DNA of 64,000 nt, taken from contig JBNJDM010000003.1 in assembly GCA_051744925.1 (NCBI GenBank), positions 1 through 64,000 of the forward strand. Direction: 5' to 3'. Below, in pieces: positions 24,392 through 33,235 of this stretch. Source of the stretch: JACKCP01 sp051744925 (GTDB lineage Bacteria > Desulfobacterota > Desulfobacteria > Desulfobacterales > JACKCP01). Each line of letters starts with the position of its first letter. The first letter of the stretch is position 1. Position numbers and translations under genes: made by a program. The notes under the pieces were generated by a model. That model saw only the letters and a list, made by a program, of their open reading frames with translations. It was not told the DNA's origin and searched no databases.

Positions 24392-25685
24392 GATATCCTG
24401 ATAATCTCGGAAGAAAAAGTACAAAATCGGGTAAATAAGTAATAATCATAAGTACAAGAATCTGAATCAGAAGAAAAGGCATAACAGATTTTGAGACTTG
24501 TACAATACCCCGGTTTGCTATAGAACCGGTTATAAAAAGTGAAACTCCCATAGGTGGTGTACAATACCCTATTGCAAGGTTTACTGTCATAATAAGACCA
24601 AAATGCAAAGGATCTATATTAAAATTGGAAAGCATTGGAATAATTACAGGGCCGATTATAAGCACAGCTGAAATGATATCCATGAACATCCCGATTAAAA
24701 GAAGAAAAATATTCATAACAAGCAAAAAAACAATTGCAGAATCGATATTTGACATTACAAGATCTGTGATTCTGCCTGGTATATTCTCCATTGTTATAAA
24801 TCTTCCAAAACATGTTGCACCTGCAACTATAAGAAGAAGTGTAGCTGAAGTTACGGCTGAGTTTATTGTTACATAGTATATATCTTTAAATTTCATTGTC
24901 CTGTGTATAAAGATCTCTACTGCAAATGCATATACACATGCAACAACAGCAGCTTCGTTGGCTGTAAATATACCTGAGAATATACCTCCGAAAATTAAAA
25001 CAGGAAGCATAAGAGCAAAAAAACCTGACTTAAATGCTGTAATCACAGATTTAAAATCAGGTGGAGGATTTCTTACTATTACCTTATCATTTCTGAAGTA
25101 AAACATTGTATAAACGCATACAAGAACAATAATAAGAATTCCCGGTATAAAACCTGAAAGGAAAAGCCCTTCAAGGGATACATTTGTTATCATTGAATAT
25201 AAAATCATACCAATACTCGGAGGAATAATTACTCCCAGATTGGGAGCACTTGCCATAAGACCGGTTGAATATGAATCAGGGTAACCGTGTTCTCTGAGCG
25301 CAGGAATCATAAATCCGCCTATGGCAACAACTGTTGCAACTGTTGAACCTGAAATTGCCCCAAACATTGCACAGGCCAGAACACCTGCCATGCCGAGTCC
25401 TCCAGGAAGAAAGCTTACAAGAACGTTTGCAACATTTATAAGCTTTTTTACAATTGTTCCCTTTGTCATAATATTTCCGCAGAGAATAAAAAAAAGAACA
25501 ACCACAAGTGCAAAATTATCAAGACTTTTTAAAAGAGTCTGGGCTGTAATCATCAAAGGCATGTCAGTAAAAAGTATAAAACCTGCCAATGCTGTAAAAA
25601 AAAGAGACATAAAAACAGGAATGTAAGCTGCCATACATCCTATTAAAATCAAAAAAACTATAATGTCAGATGACAAAAAAGGCAT
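24384..25685 (-). CDS. dctM: TRAP transporter large permease
   Basis: The 12-helix channel subunit of a tripartite ATP-independent periplasmic transporter, importing an organic acid or similar solute with sodium or proton. At 433 residues it is full-length. Typical strings are FGAISGSTVATVVAIG, GYPDSYSTGLMASAPNLGVIIPPSIGMILYS (in parts), GMFMDIISAVLIIGPV and NLAIGYCTPPMGVSLF. It closes the same-strand run tetR-dctP-dctQ-dctM. The substrate class is not readable from the permease. The 3' end overlaps a small opposite frame by 8 nt. Confidence 0.93.
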   Translation of the reverse strand: MPFLSSDIIVFLILIGCMAAYIPVFMSLFFTALAGFILFTDMPLMITAQTLLKSLDNFALVVVLFFILCGNIMTKGTIVKKLINVANVLVSFLPGGLGMAGVLACAMFGAISGSTVATVVAIGGFMIPALREHGYPDSYSTGLMASAPNLGVIIPPSIGMILYSMITNVSLEGLFLSGFIPGILIIVLVCVYTMFYFRNDKVIVRNPPPDFKSVITAFKSGFFALMLPVLIFGGIFSGIFTANEAAVVACVYAFAVEIFIHRTMKFKDIYYVTINSAVTSATLLLIVAGATCFGRFITMENIPGRITDLVMSNIDSAIVFLLVMNIFLLLIGMFMDIISAVLIIGPVIIPMLSNFNIDPLHFGLIMTVNLAIGYCTPPMGVSLFITGSIANRGIVQVSKSVMPFLLIQILVLMIITYLPDFVLFLPRLSGYLN

Positions 25686-25766
25686 TTAAATATTTCTCCG
25701 GGAAAAAATAAAGCAGCAGTAGTTAGTCCGGATTCTGGTAAAATACTGCTGCTGATAAAATAAAAT

Positions 25767-26252
25767 TTAAATCATAAAAAGTCTGTAAAATCTTCCGGCA
25801 GATCTTACAATCATAAGAAAGCCGGAAACAGGAAATATCATATAAATCCAGGCCATTGGGATTTTAAGTATAATTGTTTTCTGATTTGTCATTTTCATAA
25901 GCTCTATAAGCTCTGCTCCGAACTTAATTAAACAGATTGAAAAAACAACAGTTGCAACAAGAGCCAGAATTTCAAAAAATTTTTCAGATTTCGGGAAAAA
26001 CTGAACAACTGCATCAATTTTTATCTGAGAACTGTTTTTTACTGCAACTGAAGCGCCTATAAAAGTAGTATAAATTATTACAATCCTTACAAGTTCTTCT
26101 GACCAGGCAAGTGTATATGAAAACCCGTATCTTAAAACAACATTCATAAAAAGACTTATAAGTGCAATTATTACACTTGCAAAAAGAGTAAACTCTTCAA
26201 AAAATGTTAACGCTTTTTCAAAACCGCGGACTGTTTTTTTAAAATAATACAA
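25767..26252 (-). CDS. dctQ: TRAP transporter small permease
   Basis: The four-helix DctQ subunit, 161 residues. It supports the large permease in the inner membrane and helps docking of the binding protein. The helix pattern and the strings YTLAWSEELVRIVIIYTTFIGASVAVK and PMAWIYMIFPVSGFLMIV (each read in parts) are standard for the family. It starts two bases after the dctP stop codon and is followed by dctM after an 81-nt gap. That gap is longer than usual and reads AT-rich, with no evident hairpin of strength. Confidence 0.9.
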   Translation of the reverse strand: MYYFKKTVRGFEKALTFFEEFTLFASVIIALISLFMNVVLRYGFSYTLAWSEELVRIVIIYTTFIGASVAVKNSSQIKIDAVVQFFPKSEKFFEILALVATVVFSICLIKFGAELIELMKMTNQKTIILKIPMAWIYMIFPVSGFLMIVRSAGRFYRLFMI

Positions 26253-26254
26253 AT

Positions 26255-27316
26255 CTATTTCCTGTAATTCAGAAGGGTCTGAACTTCTTTTAAGTAATTA
26301 TCCGGCTGATATTTATCTCCAGGATAATTTTTATTAATTCGTGGTGCATATTTTTCATGAACAGAAGCTGCTTTTTCTTTAAGAGTTTTCATATCCTGAT
26401 CACTCATTTCAAAAAATTTAATCCCGGATTTCTTTGCTTTAGCAATCTCGTTTTCTTCCTGTTGTTTTGTTTCTTTTCTTATCTGTTCACATACTTTATG
26501 TACTGAATCTTCAAAAGTGTTTCTTAAATCTTCAGGAAGTGAATTAAGCCATGCTTTATTAAAAACCCAGATAAAAAGACCCTGAGCATAATTTACCTGT
26601 GTAAAATATTTAGCAACTTCAAATTTTTTAGTTATATTACATACCATGGGTGTATGATCCAGACCTGTAATTACTCCCTGCTTAAGTGAAACAGGAACAT
26701 CAGACCAGGGCATTACAACTGGCTGAAAATCCCAGTTTCTGTATAAAAGCTGATTAACTTCAGCTTCTGCAATTCGAAACTTAATTTGTTTTGCATCCTC
26801 AATAGTTTTTACAGGTTTTGTGGTTGCCCATCCGTAATTTCCGTATCCTGTTATATCAAGACCTGTAATTCCTACATGATCTGCTGCATTTAAAAAATGA
26901 CTGAAAAGTTTTTTATTATCAGTAAATTTATCGAGTTTTTCAAAAGAATCGACAAGAAAAGGAAGGTTAACAATTCCAAATCTTGAGCCCATATTGGTTG
27001 CTGCAACAGAGCTTACTCCCATTCCCTGAACTGCTCCCATCTGCAAAAGGTTCAAAACTTCAACCTCTCCTCCAAGGACAGATAAGGGTTTGTAATCAAC
27101 ATAAATTTTTCCGTTTGTAGCTTCCCATACAGCATCTCTTATTGCAAAACCTGCATAACTTCCCTTAATAACAGGATGAGTAACATTTGAGATAACGCAT
27201 TTGTATTGTGCACCTGAAGGATCAAAATCGGGCTTCCATTTTTCCATGGAAGACTTTGCAAAGCATATCTGATTTAAAATCAATATAAGCAAAGCTGCCA
27301 ATAAATATTTTTTCAT
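26255..27316 (-). CDS. dctP: TRAP transporter substrate-binding protein
   Basis: A periplasmic DctP-type receptor of 353 residues with signal peptide 1-20 (MKKYLLAALLILILNQICFA). Family features are VLGGEVEVLNLLQMGAVQ, FRIAEAEVNQLLYRNW near the binding arginine region (KFRIAE), and GLDHTPMVCNITKKFEVAKY. The arginine of KFRIAE is where most TRAP receptors bind a ligand carboxylate, so an organic acid is the likely substrate. It follows the tetR gene by 58 nt, and the TetR protein probably controls the whole transporter. Confidence 0.92.
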   Translation of the reverse strand: MKKYLLAALLILILNQICFAKSSMEKWKPDFDPSGAQYKCVISNVTHPVIKGSYAGFAIRDAVWEATNGKIYVDYKPLSVLGGEVEVLNLLQMGAVQGMGVSSVAATNMGSRFGIVNLPFLVDSFEKLDKFTDNKKLFSHFLNAADHVGITGLDITGYGNYGWATTKPVKTIEDAKQIKFRIAEAEVNQLLYRNWDFQPVVMPWSDVPVSLKQGVITGLDHTPMVCNITKKFEVAKYFTQVNYAQGLFIWVFNKAWLNSLPEDLRNTFEDSVHKVCEQIRKETKQQEENEIAKAKKSGIKFFEMSDQDMKTLKEKAASVHEKYAPRINKNYPGDKYQPDNYLKEVQTLLNYRK

Positions 27317-27374
27317 TTATAACTCCGGAATCTGTTGTTTTATTATATAAATCAATGATTTAAAACTCACTGAT

Positions 27375-27962
27375 TCAACTATTATAATGTTCAGCTAGAA
27401 CAATAATAACTTCTCTTAAATCGTTTGCATTGAACTTTCTGTAACCTAGCTGGTGCTGAATCAGAAAACCTTCAAATAAAGCTGTTACAACAGCTCCGAA
27501 TTTCTCCATTTTTGCTCTTTTATTTTTTGTAAAAGGATCAAAAATATCCGCAAATATTTCAGGAGAAAGCCTGTATACTCCCTGAAGAAGCTTTTCCCTT
27601 AAATCTTTTGTTTTTGCAGCATGGACTGTGAACTCAAGAAAAATATCAGCCCATCTCGAATCATCAAGAAGGGTTGTTAAAAAATCGAGAACAATTTCAA
27701 GGGCTTCATCAAAATCTTTGGCTTCTGATAATTTTTCATCTCTTATGTCTCTGTGCTGCTTTAATTTCTGGCCCATTATATCCAGAAAAATATCTCCCTT
27801 GCTGCTCCAGTATCTGTAAAAATTTCCTTTTGCATACCCAGCTTCACAGGTTATTTCAGATATTGTAGCTTCCTCAAAACCCATTTCATTAAAAGTTTTA
27901 ACAGCAGCTTTCATAAGCTCACTGCGCGTCATCTCCGACTTTTGTTTTTGCCTGCTTACCAT
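27375..27962 (-). CDS. TetR-family transcriptional regulator
   Basis: A 195-residue repressor with an N-terminal helix-turn-helix (TISEITCEAGYAKGNFYRYW, residues about 37-56) and a ligand-binding C-terminal domain (SRWADIFLEFTVHAAK, then FGAVVTALFEGFLIQHQLG). It is first in a same-strand run with the TRAP transporter genes and carries a palindrome 19 bp before its own start. It probably represses itself and the transporter, released by the transported compound or a metabolite of it. A similar palindrome stands before mqnE. Confidence 0.9.
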   Translation of the reverse strand: MVSRQKQKSEMTRSELMKAAVKTFNEMGFEEATISEITCEAGYAKGNFYRYWSSKGDIFLDIMGQKLKQHRDIRDEKLSEAKDFDEALEIVLDFLTTLLDDSRWADIFLEFTVHAAKTKDLREKLLQGVYRLSPEIFADIFDPFTKNKRAKMEKFGAVVTALFEGFLIQHQLGYRKFNANDLREVIIVLAEHYNS

Positions 27963-27980
27963 AATTTACCTCTTTCATAT

Positions 27981-27997
27981 AATGACCGATGGTCATT
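27981..27997. promoter_or_regulatory. TetR operator candidate
   Basis: AATGACC-GAT-GGTCATT: perfect 7-bp arms with a 3-nt centre, immediately upstream of the tetR start codon. Position and symmetry are those of an autoregulatory TetR-family site. The core arms match the inverted repeat at 759-778 before mqnE. Confidence 0.65.
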
Positions 27998-28139
27998 TTT
28001 AATTTATAATTATGGGAATGTCAACTATAAAGATGACTTGATTTTATTATTCAGATATTGTTTATTTTTCTTCATATATAAAGGTGCTGAAAAACCTTTC
28101 CGGTATGATTAATTTTATTCATTCGGTTTTTTGAACTTA

Positions 28140-28168
28140 TTGAATTTTTAATTTGCCACTGATATAGT
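28140..28168 (+). promoter_or_regulatory. Sigma-70-type promoter of the arsR-family gene
   Basis: TTGAAT, a 17-nt spacer and TATAGT, 38 nt before the ArsR-family start codon. Four of six and five of six consensus bases match. Confidence 0.5.
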
Positions 28169-28206
28169 CTTTTTTCTTTATAATGGTGTAAAATCGGAGA
28201 ATACAG

Positions 28207-28578
28207 ATGAAAGATACTGTAAATATTCTTAAGGCATTATCTGATAAAAACAGACTAAAAATAATTTATGCTCTCATGGAAACAGATGAGCTTTGTGCAT
28301 GCCAGATAACAGAAATATTAAAAGTAAAAGGTGCTACAGCTTCAAGACATCTTGCTGTTCTTGCAAGTGCAGGTCTTCTTGAATCGAGAAAAGAAGGAAG
28401 ATGGGTCTATTACAGAATTAATAACGACTTTTTTGTAAAGTATAATAATGAACTTTATCAATGGATTAAAAACGAAAAAACAAATTCTGAAGAGTTTAAA
28501 ATTGAACATAAAAAGATCTCTCACATCTTAAAACAAGACCCTGAAGTAATATGCAAAAAACAAAGAGGAGTTGTTTAA
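28207..28578 (+). CDS. ArsR-family metal-responsive regulator
   Basis: A 123-residue winged-helix repressor. The DNA-binding helix region is GATASRHLAVLASAGLLESR (read in parts), followed by the wing KEGRWVYYRI. ELCAC (Cys30, Cys32) matches the ELCVCDL metal-binding motif of arsenite and antimonite sensors. A further Cys near the end (VICKKQ) could join in. No arsenic-resistance or metal-efflux gene is nearby, so its targets are elsewhere or include only itself. A strong terminator overlaps its last codons, isolating it from azlC. Confidence 0.88.
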   Translation: MKDTVNILKALSDKNRLKIIYALMETDELCACQITEILKVKGATASRHLAVLASAGLLESRKEGRWVYYRINNDFFVKYNNELYQWIKNEKTNSEEFKIEHKKISHILKQDPEVICKKQRGVV

Positions 28579-28606
28579 GCACTGGAATTTTATTTCAACT
28601 CCTCTT
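28563..28606 (+). terminator. Terminator overlapping the arsR-family stop codon
   Basis: An 11-bp perfect stem, AAGAGGAGTTG at 28563 and CAACTCCTCTT at 28596, followed by T-rich sequence. The left arm lies in the last codons of the gene. Confidence 0.7.
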
Positions 28607-28609
28607 TTA

Positions 28610-28769
28610 AACTAATTTAGTACTTGGCCGAAAACTAGAATTTTTTGTTCAGTTCAAGGCAGATTAAAAATTTAACCGCAGGAATACTGAAGTATTTTGA
28701 GGATTAAATTTTTAATCTAACGTAGAAATGGTCAAAAAAGGCAGTTTTCGTTCATCAACTAATTTAGTA
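28610..28769. repeat. Palindromic MITE-like element with 13-bp flanking direct repeats
   Basis: AACTAATTTAGTA occurs at 28610-28622 and again at 28757-28769. Between them is one long imperfect palindrome: CGAAAACT (28629) pairs with AGTTTTCG (28743), TTTTTTG (28641) with CAAAAAA (28733), the 15-bp AGATTAAAAATTTAA (28661) with TTAAATTTTTAATCT (28704), and AATACT with AGTATT at the tip. No coding capacity is seen. Flanking repeats around a palindrome with inverted ends fit a miniature mobile element, or a REP-like element. Partial copies of the left end occur at 29858, 56377 and 57184. Confidence 0.75.
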
Positions 28770-28785
28770 AAATATTTTATGATTT

Positions 28786-29535
28786 ATGAACGGATTTAAA
28801 TTTATGAATACAGTAAAAACTGACTGCATTGAAACGCAATACTCTTTAAAATCTGACTTTATCCATGCATTATCTGCTGTATGGCCTGTTTGTCTTGGAT
28901 ACCTTCCCCTTGGCCTTGCAATGGGCGTATTAGGAGAAAAAGCAGGACTTTCACCGGTTCAGGTATGTTTTATGTCTCTTGCAGTTTTTGCAGGAAGCGG
29001 CCAGTTTATTGCCATTTCAATGATTTCAGCCGGAGCTTCCGCATTTTCAATAATTATGACAACATTTATGATCAACTTGAGACACCTTTTAATGAGCTCT
29101 TCTCTTTCTGTATATTTTAAAGATGTTCCGGGTAAAAAGCTTTTCCTGTTCAGCTACGGAATAGTTGATGAAACTTTTCTTGTTAATATTGAAAAACTAA
29201 AAAGCGGCCAATGGGGAATAAACAGATCTATTATAGTTAATTTTTCAGCTTTTTCTGCCTGGGCTTTAAGCACAACAACAGGATGCTATTTCGGAAAATT
29301 TATACCCCAGGATGCATTCGGAATTGATTATGCACTTACTGCAATGTTTATATCTCTTCTGGTGCTTCAGTTAAATAGTTCAATTTATATTATAACAGCT
29401 ATTATAGCAGGTTTTGGCGCTGTTGCAGTATCAATGATTATTCCGGGAAATCTTTATATAGTTATAGCCTCTGTTTCAGCTGCAGCTGCAGGAGTAGCAA
29501 TTAAAAAAAAGGTTAAAAAAAATGGAAGATTATAA
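28786..29535 (+). CDS. azlC: AzlC, branched-chain amino acid exporter large subunit
   Basis: The polytopic membrane subunit of the AzlCD (LIV-E) exporter, which pumps out branched-chain amino acids. Strings LGYLPLGLAMGVLGEKAGLS, AVFAGSGQFIAISMISAG and INLRHLLMSSSLSVYF are typical, and the 249-residue length fits. A second in-frame ATG six codons later is an alternative start; neither has a strong ribosome site. It overlaps azlD by 14 nt, so the pair is coupled. The palindromic element sits directly upstream and may contain or displace its promoter. Confidence 0.9.
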   Translation: MNGFKFMNTVKTDCIETQYSLKSDFIHALSAVWPVCLGYLPLGLAMGVLGEKAGLSPVQVCFMSLAVFAGSGQFIAISMISAGASAFSIIMTTFMINLRHLLMSSSLSVYFKDVPGKKLFLFSYGIVDETFLVNIEKLKSGQWGINRSIIVNFSAFSAWALSTTTGCYFGKFIPQDAFGIDYALTAMFISLLVLQLNSSIYIITAIIAGFGAVAVSMIIPGNLYIVIASVSAAAAGVAIKKKVKKNGRL

Positions 29536-29851
29536 ATATATTCTTATTGTACTTGGAATGGGGATTGTTTCATTTATTCCAAGATGGCTTCCCCTTTTTT
29601 ACTTATCCAGAAAACAGCTTCCTGATTTAATTGTGGAGTGGCTTGGACTTATTCCTGTATCAATTTTAAGCGCACTTTTATTTCCGGCTTTATTTACTAA
29701 AAATAATCCAAAAATTATTTCTCTTGTTTCGCCTGAAACTGCAGCGGCCATCCCAACATTTATATTTGCGTGGATTACAAAATCGATTGGCGGAACTCTT
29801 ATTGCAGGAATGTTTTTTTACTGGGCAGCGGGAAAGTTTATTTTTACCTGA
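29522..29851 (+). CDS. azlD: AzlD, branched-chain amino acid exporter small subunit
   Basis: A 109-residue membrane protein with four hydrophobic segments. FIPRWLPLFYLSRKQLP and WLGLIPVSILSALLFPALF are usual AzlD strings. It forms the exporter with AzlC. The overlapping start inside the azlC end indicates translational coupling. A partial copy of the 28.6-kb repeat begins seven bases after the stop codon. Confidence 0.9.
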   Translation: MEDYKYILIVLGMGIVSFIPRWLPLFYLSRKQLPDLIVEWLGLIPVSILSALLFPALFTKNNPKIISLVSPETAAAIPTFIFAWITKSIGGTLIAGMFFYWAAGKFIFT

Positions 29852-29857
29852 GTTGAA

Positions 29858-29895
29858 TAATAATTGAGCTAAAACAGAATTTTTTGTTTAAGCAA
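29858..29895 (+). repeat. Partial copy of the palindromic repeat (left end)
   Basis: TAATAATTGAGCTAAAACAG and the AATTTTTTGTTTAAGCA after it align with the left end of the 28.6-kb element and with copies at 56377 and 57184. It begins seven bases after the azlD stop codon. The rest of the element is missing or strongly diverged. Confidence 0.5.
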
Positions 29896-30135
29896 CTGAT
29901 TTTTGATAAAAAGTTATGTCTGTGCCGGTGCTTAACTGAGCAGCAGATATCATTTAAATTAGTGTATAATTTTTACAAATTACAGAAGTGACTCTTTTTA
30001 AAAAAAGACTTCACATAAAATTAAATTGTTTTATAGTGTTTTATAAGATAATTAATGATTTATAAAATATAAAGTTTTTGGTTCATTTACTGATTATATA
30101 ATAATTTTTAGCAATACTTTCAAGGAGTTTCATAA

Positions 30136-31134
30136 TTGAAATTAAAATGCCCTAACTGCAGTAAAATTTATAATATATCTGAAAGCAGACTTCCTGATAA
30201 TCCCGATTTAAAATTTAAATGCAAATCATGCAGCGGTATTATTTCTGTTAAAAAAGATATACTACTCGAATTCGAAGATTCAATCAGCACAGACGATAAA
30301 ACAGAAAAAAAAGAAGAGTTTCTAAGTAAAGCAAAAGCTCTACCTCCGATTCCAAAAATTTTATTTAAAGCAAGAGAAATTATTAATGATGAATCAAGAG
30401 ATTTAAGAGATCTTGCAGAAGTTCTTGAAAAAGATCAGGCAATGACAACAAGGGTACTAAAAATTGCTAATTCTGTTTATTACTCCCTTAAAAGTCCTGT
30501 TAATTCTGTTCAGCAGGCTTGTGTTATTCTGGGTGCAGATACCCTGCTTCAGATGATTACACTGGCAAGTACTTCAAAACTTTTGAGCAAAGAACTTAAA
30601 GGCTACTCAGTAAGTTCCGGAGAAGTTTTTTCACACTCAACAGGTGTTGCTTTTGCAGCAAGGCTTATTGCCTTTGAAACATTTCCTGAACTTGCAGCAG
30701 AAGCTTTTTCAGCCGGAATTCTTCATGATGCCGGAAAACTTGTTCTTGATGAACATCTTGTAAAAAACAAGGAATTCTTTGTTGCTAAAGTATCTGAAGG
30801 TATACCTGTTCATACTGTAGAAAAAGAAATTTTCGGATTTGATCATGCTGAAATCGGACACGATTTTTTAAAAAAATGGAATATACCTGATGTCCAGTGT
30901 AAAGCCATCAAATGGCATCATGAGCCTTCTAAATCAGAAGGCAATGAACTTGCATATATTCTTCATGCAGCCAATGCACTTGTTCTCCTCCTGGAAGAAA
31001 TGAACGTAAATGATAGTATTCAGGTAGAAACAGAGACTCTCGATTTTTTAAAACTTGACTGGGAAAAACTTGAAAAGATCAGAGCAGAAGCTAATAAAGC
31101 TACAGAAGAAGTTTTCCACGGATTCATAAATTAA
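30136..31134 (+). CDS. HDOD-domain signalling protein with N-terminal zinc ribbon
   Basis: Residues 1-36 form an MJ0042-type zinc ribbon with Cys5, Cys8, Cys29 and Cys32. The HDOD domain spans about 55-290 (LPPIPKILFKAREI, LEKDQAMTTRVLKIANS, VNSVQQACVILGADTLLQM, FSAGILHDAGKLVLDEH). HDOD proteins are signal or regulatory modules, often tied to stress or motility, and usually lack phosphodiesterase activity. Several HD residues (LHDAGK) are kept here, so catalysis cannot be excluded. The start is TTG with GGAG eight bases upstream; the next ATG would lose the first cysteine of the ribbon. It is convergent with the CocE-type hydrolase gene. Confidence 0.88.
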   Translation: MKLKCPNCSKIYNISESRLPDNPDLKFKCKSCSGIISVKKDILLEFEDSISTDDKTEKKEEFLSKAKALPPIPKILFKAREIINDESRDLRDLAEVLEKDQAMTTRVLKIANSVYYSLKSPVNSVQQACVILGADTLLQMITLASTSKLLSKELKGYSVSSGEVFSHSTGVAFAARLIAFETFPELAAEAFSAGILHDAGKLVLDEHLVKNKEFFVAKVSEGIPVHTVEKEIFGFDHAEIGHDFLKKWNIPDVQCKAIKWHHEPSKSEGNELAYILHAANALVLLLEEMNVNDSIQVETETLDFLKLDWEKLEKIRAEANKATEEVFHGFIN

Positions 31135-31159
31135 GCATAAAAAATAAATTATTATATAT

Positions 31160-31206
31160 CTGAATTGAACGTTAATATTTTTTAAATTATAAAACGCTCA
31201 ATTCAG
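31160..31206. terminator. Bidirectional terminator between convergent genes
   Basis: CTGAATTGA pairs with TCAATTCAG, extended after one mismatch by CGTT/AACG, with an AT-rich loop. It lies between the stop codons of the HDOD and hydrolase genes. Confidence 0.6.
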
Positions 31207-31219
31207 CTTATTCTTTTTA

Positions 31220-33235
31220 TCAAACAAAATCCCTTGGTATTTTCTCATCCCAGGTTTTAGTAAAAATGCGGCTTTCATTTCTGTAAGCATCCAGATCAGC
31301 TTTTATTCTGAACTCTTTCTTATCAGATGTCATTACAGTTTTTGTAATTATATAGATCTCTTCCTCTTTTGTTTTAAAACTTCTTCTTGTCTTAATTTCA
31401 GCTTTTAATGAATCATAGCTGTTATTTGTGTAAGAATATTTTTCATTAGCTGTACTACCAAATTTCAGATCTTTATCCTTAAGATAAAAAGTTTCTTCTT
31501 TATTTATGACATTTAATGAATTTTGATTTGTTGCAAGATTGTAATCAACATTCCAGCAACGATATGCAGGTTCTTTTAATTCAATATTTTTGTCAGGAAT
31601 AAGATCTGAAGGAGGAGGATCAAAAACCGGATTTTTTGCTTCTGATGTATCTGTTTCAGGAATCAGAATTTTGGAGTTATCTGTATAAACTGTAATTTCA
31701 GCAGGTTCAGGCGAAGGCCATGCAAGAGGCCAGTATGAGGAAGAAACAGCAATTCTTAAGCTGTGTCCTTTTTTAAAACAATGAGCAGCATAATTAAGTT
31801 TTACTCTGACCCTGTATTTTTTAAAAGGTTCAAGTTCTTCAGGAAACTCATGGCTGTTTCTGTGGGTCAGATTTAAAAGACCGTATGAAACTCTGGATGA
31901 ATTTCCATCCGGATCAACATCACAAAGCCTTACTGCAACCATAGCCTGTGGTTTGTCTGAACTTATTTCAAGTTCAGCTGTTACAGCACCTGCAATTTCA
32001 AGCTCATGATCAAGTGGTCCGTAATCGAATACAACAGAACCTCCGTCATCTTCTCGCTGATCCTTGGGCAGATCTGTAGATTCAGCATATGAGCACCATT
32101 TCCCTGCAAAAAAGCCTGTGCTCAACGGACTTTTTATGCTTATTTTTTCATTTTCATCATTTTTTTCACTAAGATTTTTATTTAAAAGCTTATTTCCTGA
32201 AAGTCTGTATTCCTGTGGTTTAATGGTTGTTGATGGCCATCCATCCAGAGCAACAAAGCGTCCGGGTCGCTGACTTTTATATGGTGAAAAAGAATCCTGC
32301 ATCCATAAAGTAAGCTTTGGATCATTTTTTACGCCGTTATCAATCCCTTTAAGATGAAAATCCCACCATCTTACGCATTCTTTTATAAAATCGATACTCG
32401 GCCCCGGTCCGCCAAGATGAGGATATTTATGATTCCAGGGACCAACCAGACCCTTGACAGGTGAAGACAGCTTTTTAACAAGCCTGAAAACACTGTTTGA
32501 ATATCCGTCTGCCCATCCGCTTATTGCAAAAACAGGACATTTTATTTTTGAATAATCCTCACAAACCGAGCCATGCTTCCAGAAAAAATCTCTTTTCTGA
32601 TGTTCAAGCCAGTTTTTTACCCATAAGCCGCTATTTTCAAGACGCTGTTCCCACAGATCAAACCAGATATCGCCAACTAAAGCAGGATCAGGGGGAGTTG
32701 AATTAAAGTCAAACATTGTTGAGGCCCATGAAAAATTATCAAGAAGAAGGCATCCTCCCATGTAATGCACATCATCAGCATATCTGTCATCTGTGGAACA
32801 TAGGGTTATAACCGCTTTTAAAGGCTCAGGCTGAAGTGCAGCCAGCTGAAGACCACTGAACCCTCCCCATGAAATCCCAATCATTCCAACATCTCCGTTG
32901 CACCATGGCTGATCCGAAAGCCAGTTTATAATTTCTATTCCATCTTCAAGTTCTCTTTCAAGATATTCATCTCTTAAAACCCCTTCTGAATCTCCGCTCC
33001 CTCTTATATCTATCCTGAGACTTACATACCCTTCTTCAGCAAAAAAGGGATGAATCATTGAATCCCTTTGCGCAGTAACATCATTTTTTCTGTATGGAAT
33101 AATTTCAAAAACAACCGGAACAGGCTTTTGTTCAGCATCTTCGGGCATCCATGCAGTTGCTGACAGATTTACTCCGTCATTCATTTTTATTTTAATATTT
33201 TCGACTTTTTTTACTGTTTTTTTGAGCATATACAA
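31220..33235 (-). CDS. CocE/NonD-type hydrolase (peptidase S15 family)
   Basis: A 671-residue alpha/beta hydrolase with the S15 layout: a catalytic domain (SLRIDIRGSGDSEG, MIGISWGGFSGLQLAAL with the nucleophile serine, FAISGWADGYSN, GPWNHKYPHLGG with the histidine), then the beta-sandwich domain common to CocE, cephalosporin acylases and X-Pro dipeptidyl peptidases (RVRVKLNYAAHCFKKGHSLR). There is no signal peptide. The start may be the TTG used here, with AAGGA five bases upstream, or the ATG two codons on. An extra C-terminal 120 residues hold beta-rich sequence. The substrate, an ester or amide, is unknown. Confidence 0.88.
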   Translation of the reverse strand: MYMLKKTVKKVENIKIKMNDGVNLSATAWMPEDAEQKPVPVVFEIIPYRKNDVTAQRDSMIHPFFAEEGYVSLRIDIRGSGDSEGVLRDEYLERELEDGIEIINWLSDQPWCNGDVGMIGISWGGFSGLQLAALQPEPLKAVITLCSTDDRYADDVHYMGGCLLLDNFSWASTMFDFNSTPPDPALVGDIWFDLWEQRLENSGLWVKNWLEHQKRDFFWKHGSVCEDYSKIKCPVFAISGWADGYSNSVFRLVKKLSSPVKGLVGPWNHKYPHLGGPGPSIDFIKECVRWWDFHLKGIDNGVKNDPKLTLWMQDSFSPYKSQRPGRFVALDGWPSTTIKPQEYRLSGNKLLNKNLSEKNDENEKISIKSPLSTGFFAGKWCSYAESTDLPKDQREDDGGSVVFDYGPLDHELEIAGAVTAELEISSDKPQAMVAVRLCDVDPDGNSSRVSYGLLNLTHRNSHEFPEELEPFKKYRVRVKLNYAAHCFKKGHSLRIAVSSSYWPLAWPSPEPAEITVYTDNSKILIPETDTSEAKNPVFDPPPSDLIPDKNIELKEPAYRCWNVDYNLATNQNSLNVINKEETFYLKDKDLKFGSTANEKYSYTNNSYDSLKAEIKTRRSFKTKEEEIYIITKTVMTSDKKEFRIKADLDAYRNESRIFTKTWDEKIPRDFV

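Noticed and set aside
29990..30020. Hairpin AGTGACTCTTTTT/AAAAAAAGACTTCAC as a terminator
   Set aside because: The stem is mostly A-T with mismatches and lies 140 nt after azlD, too weak to list as a terminator.
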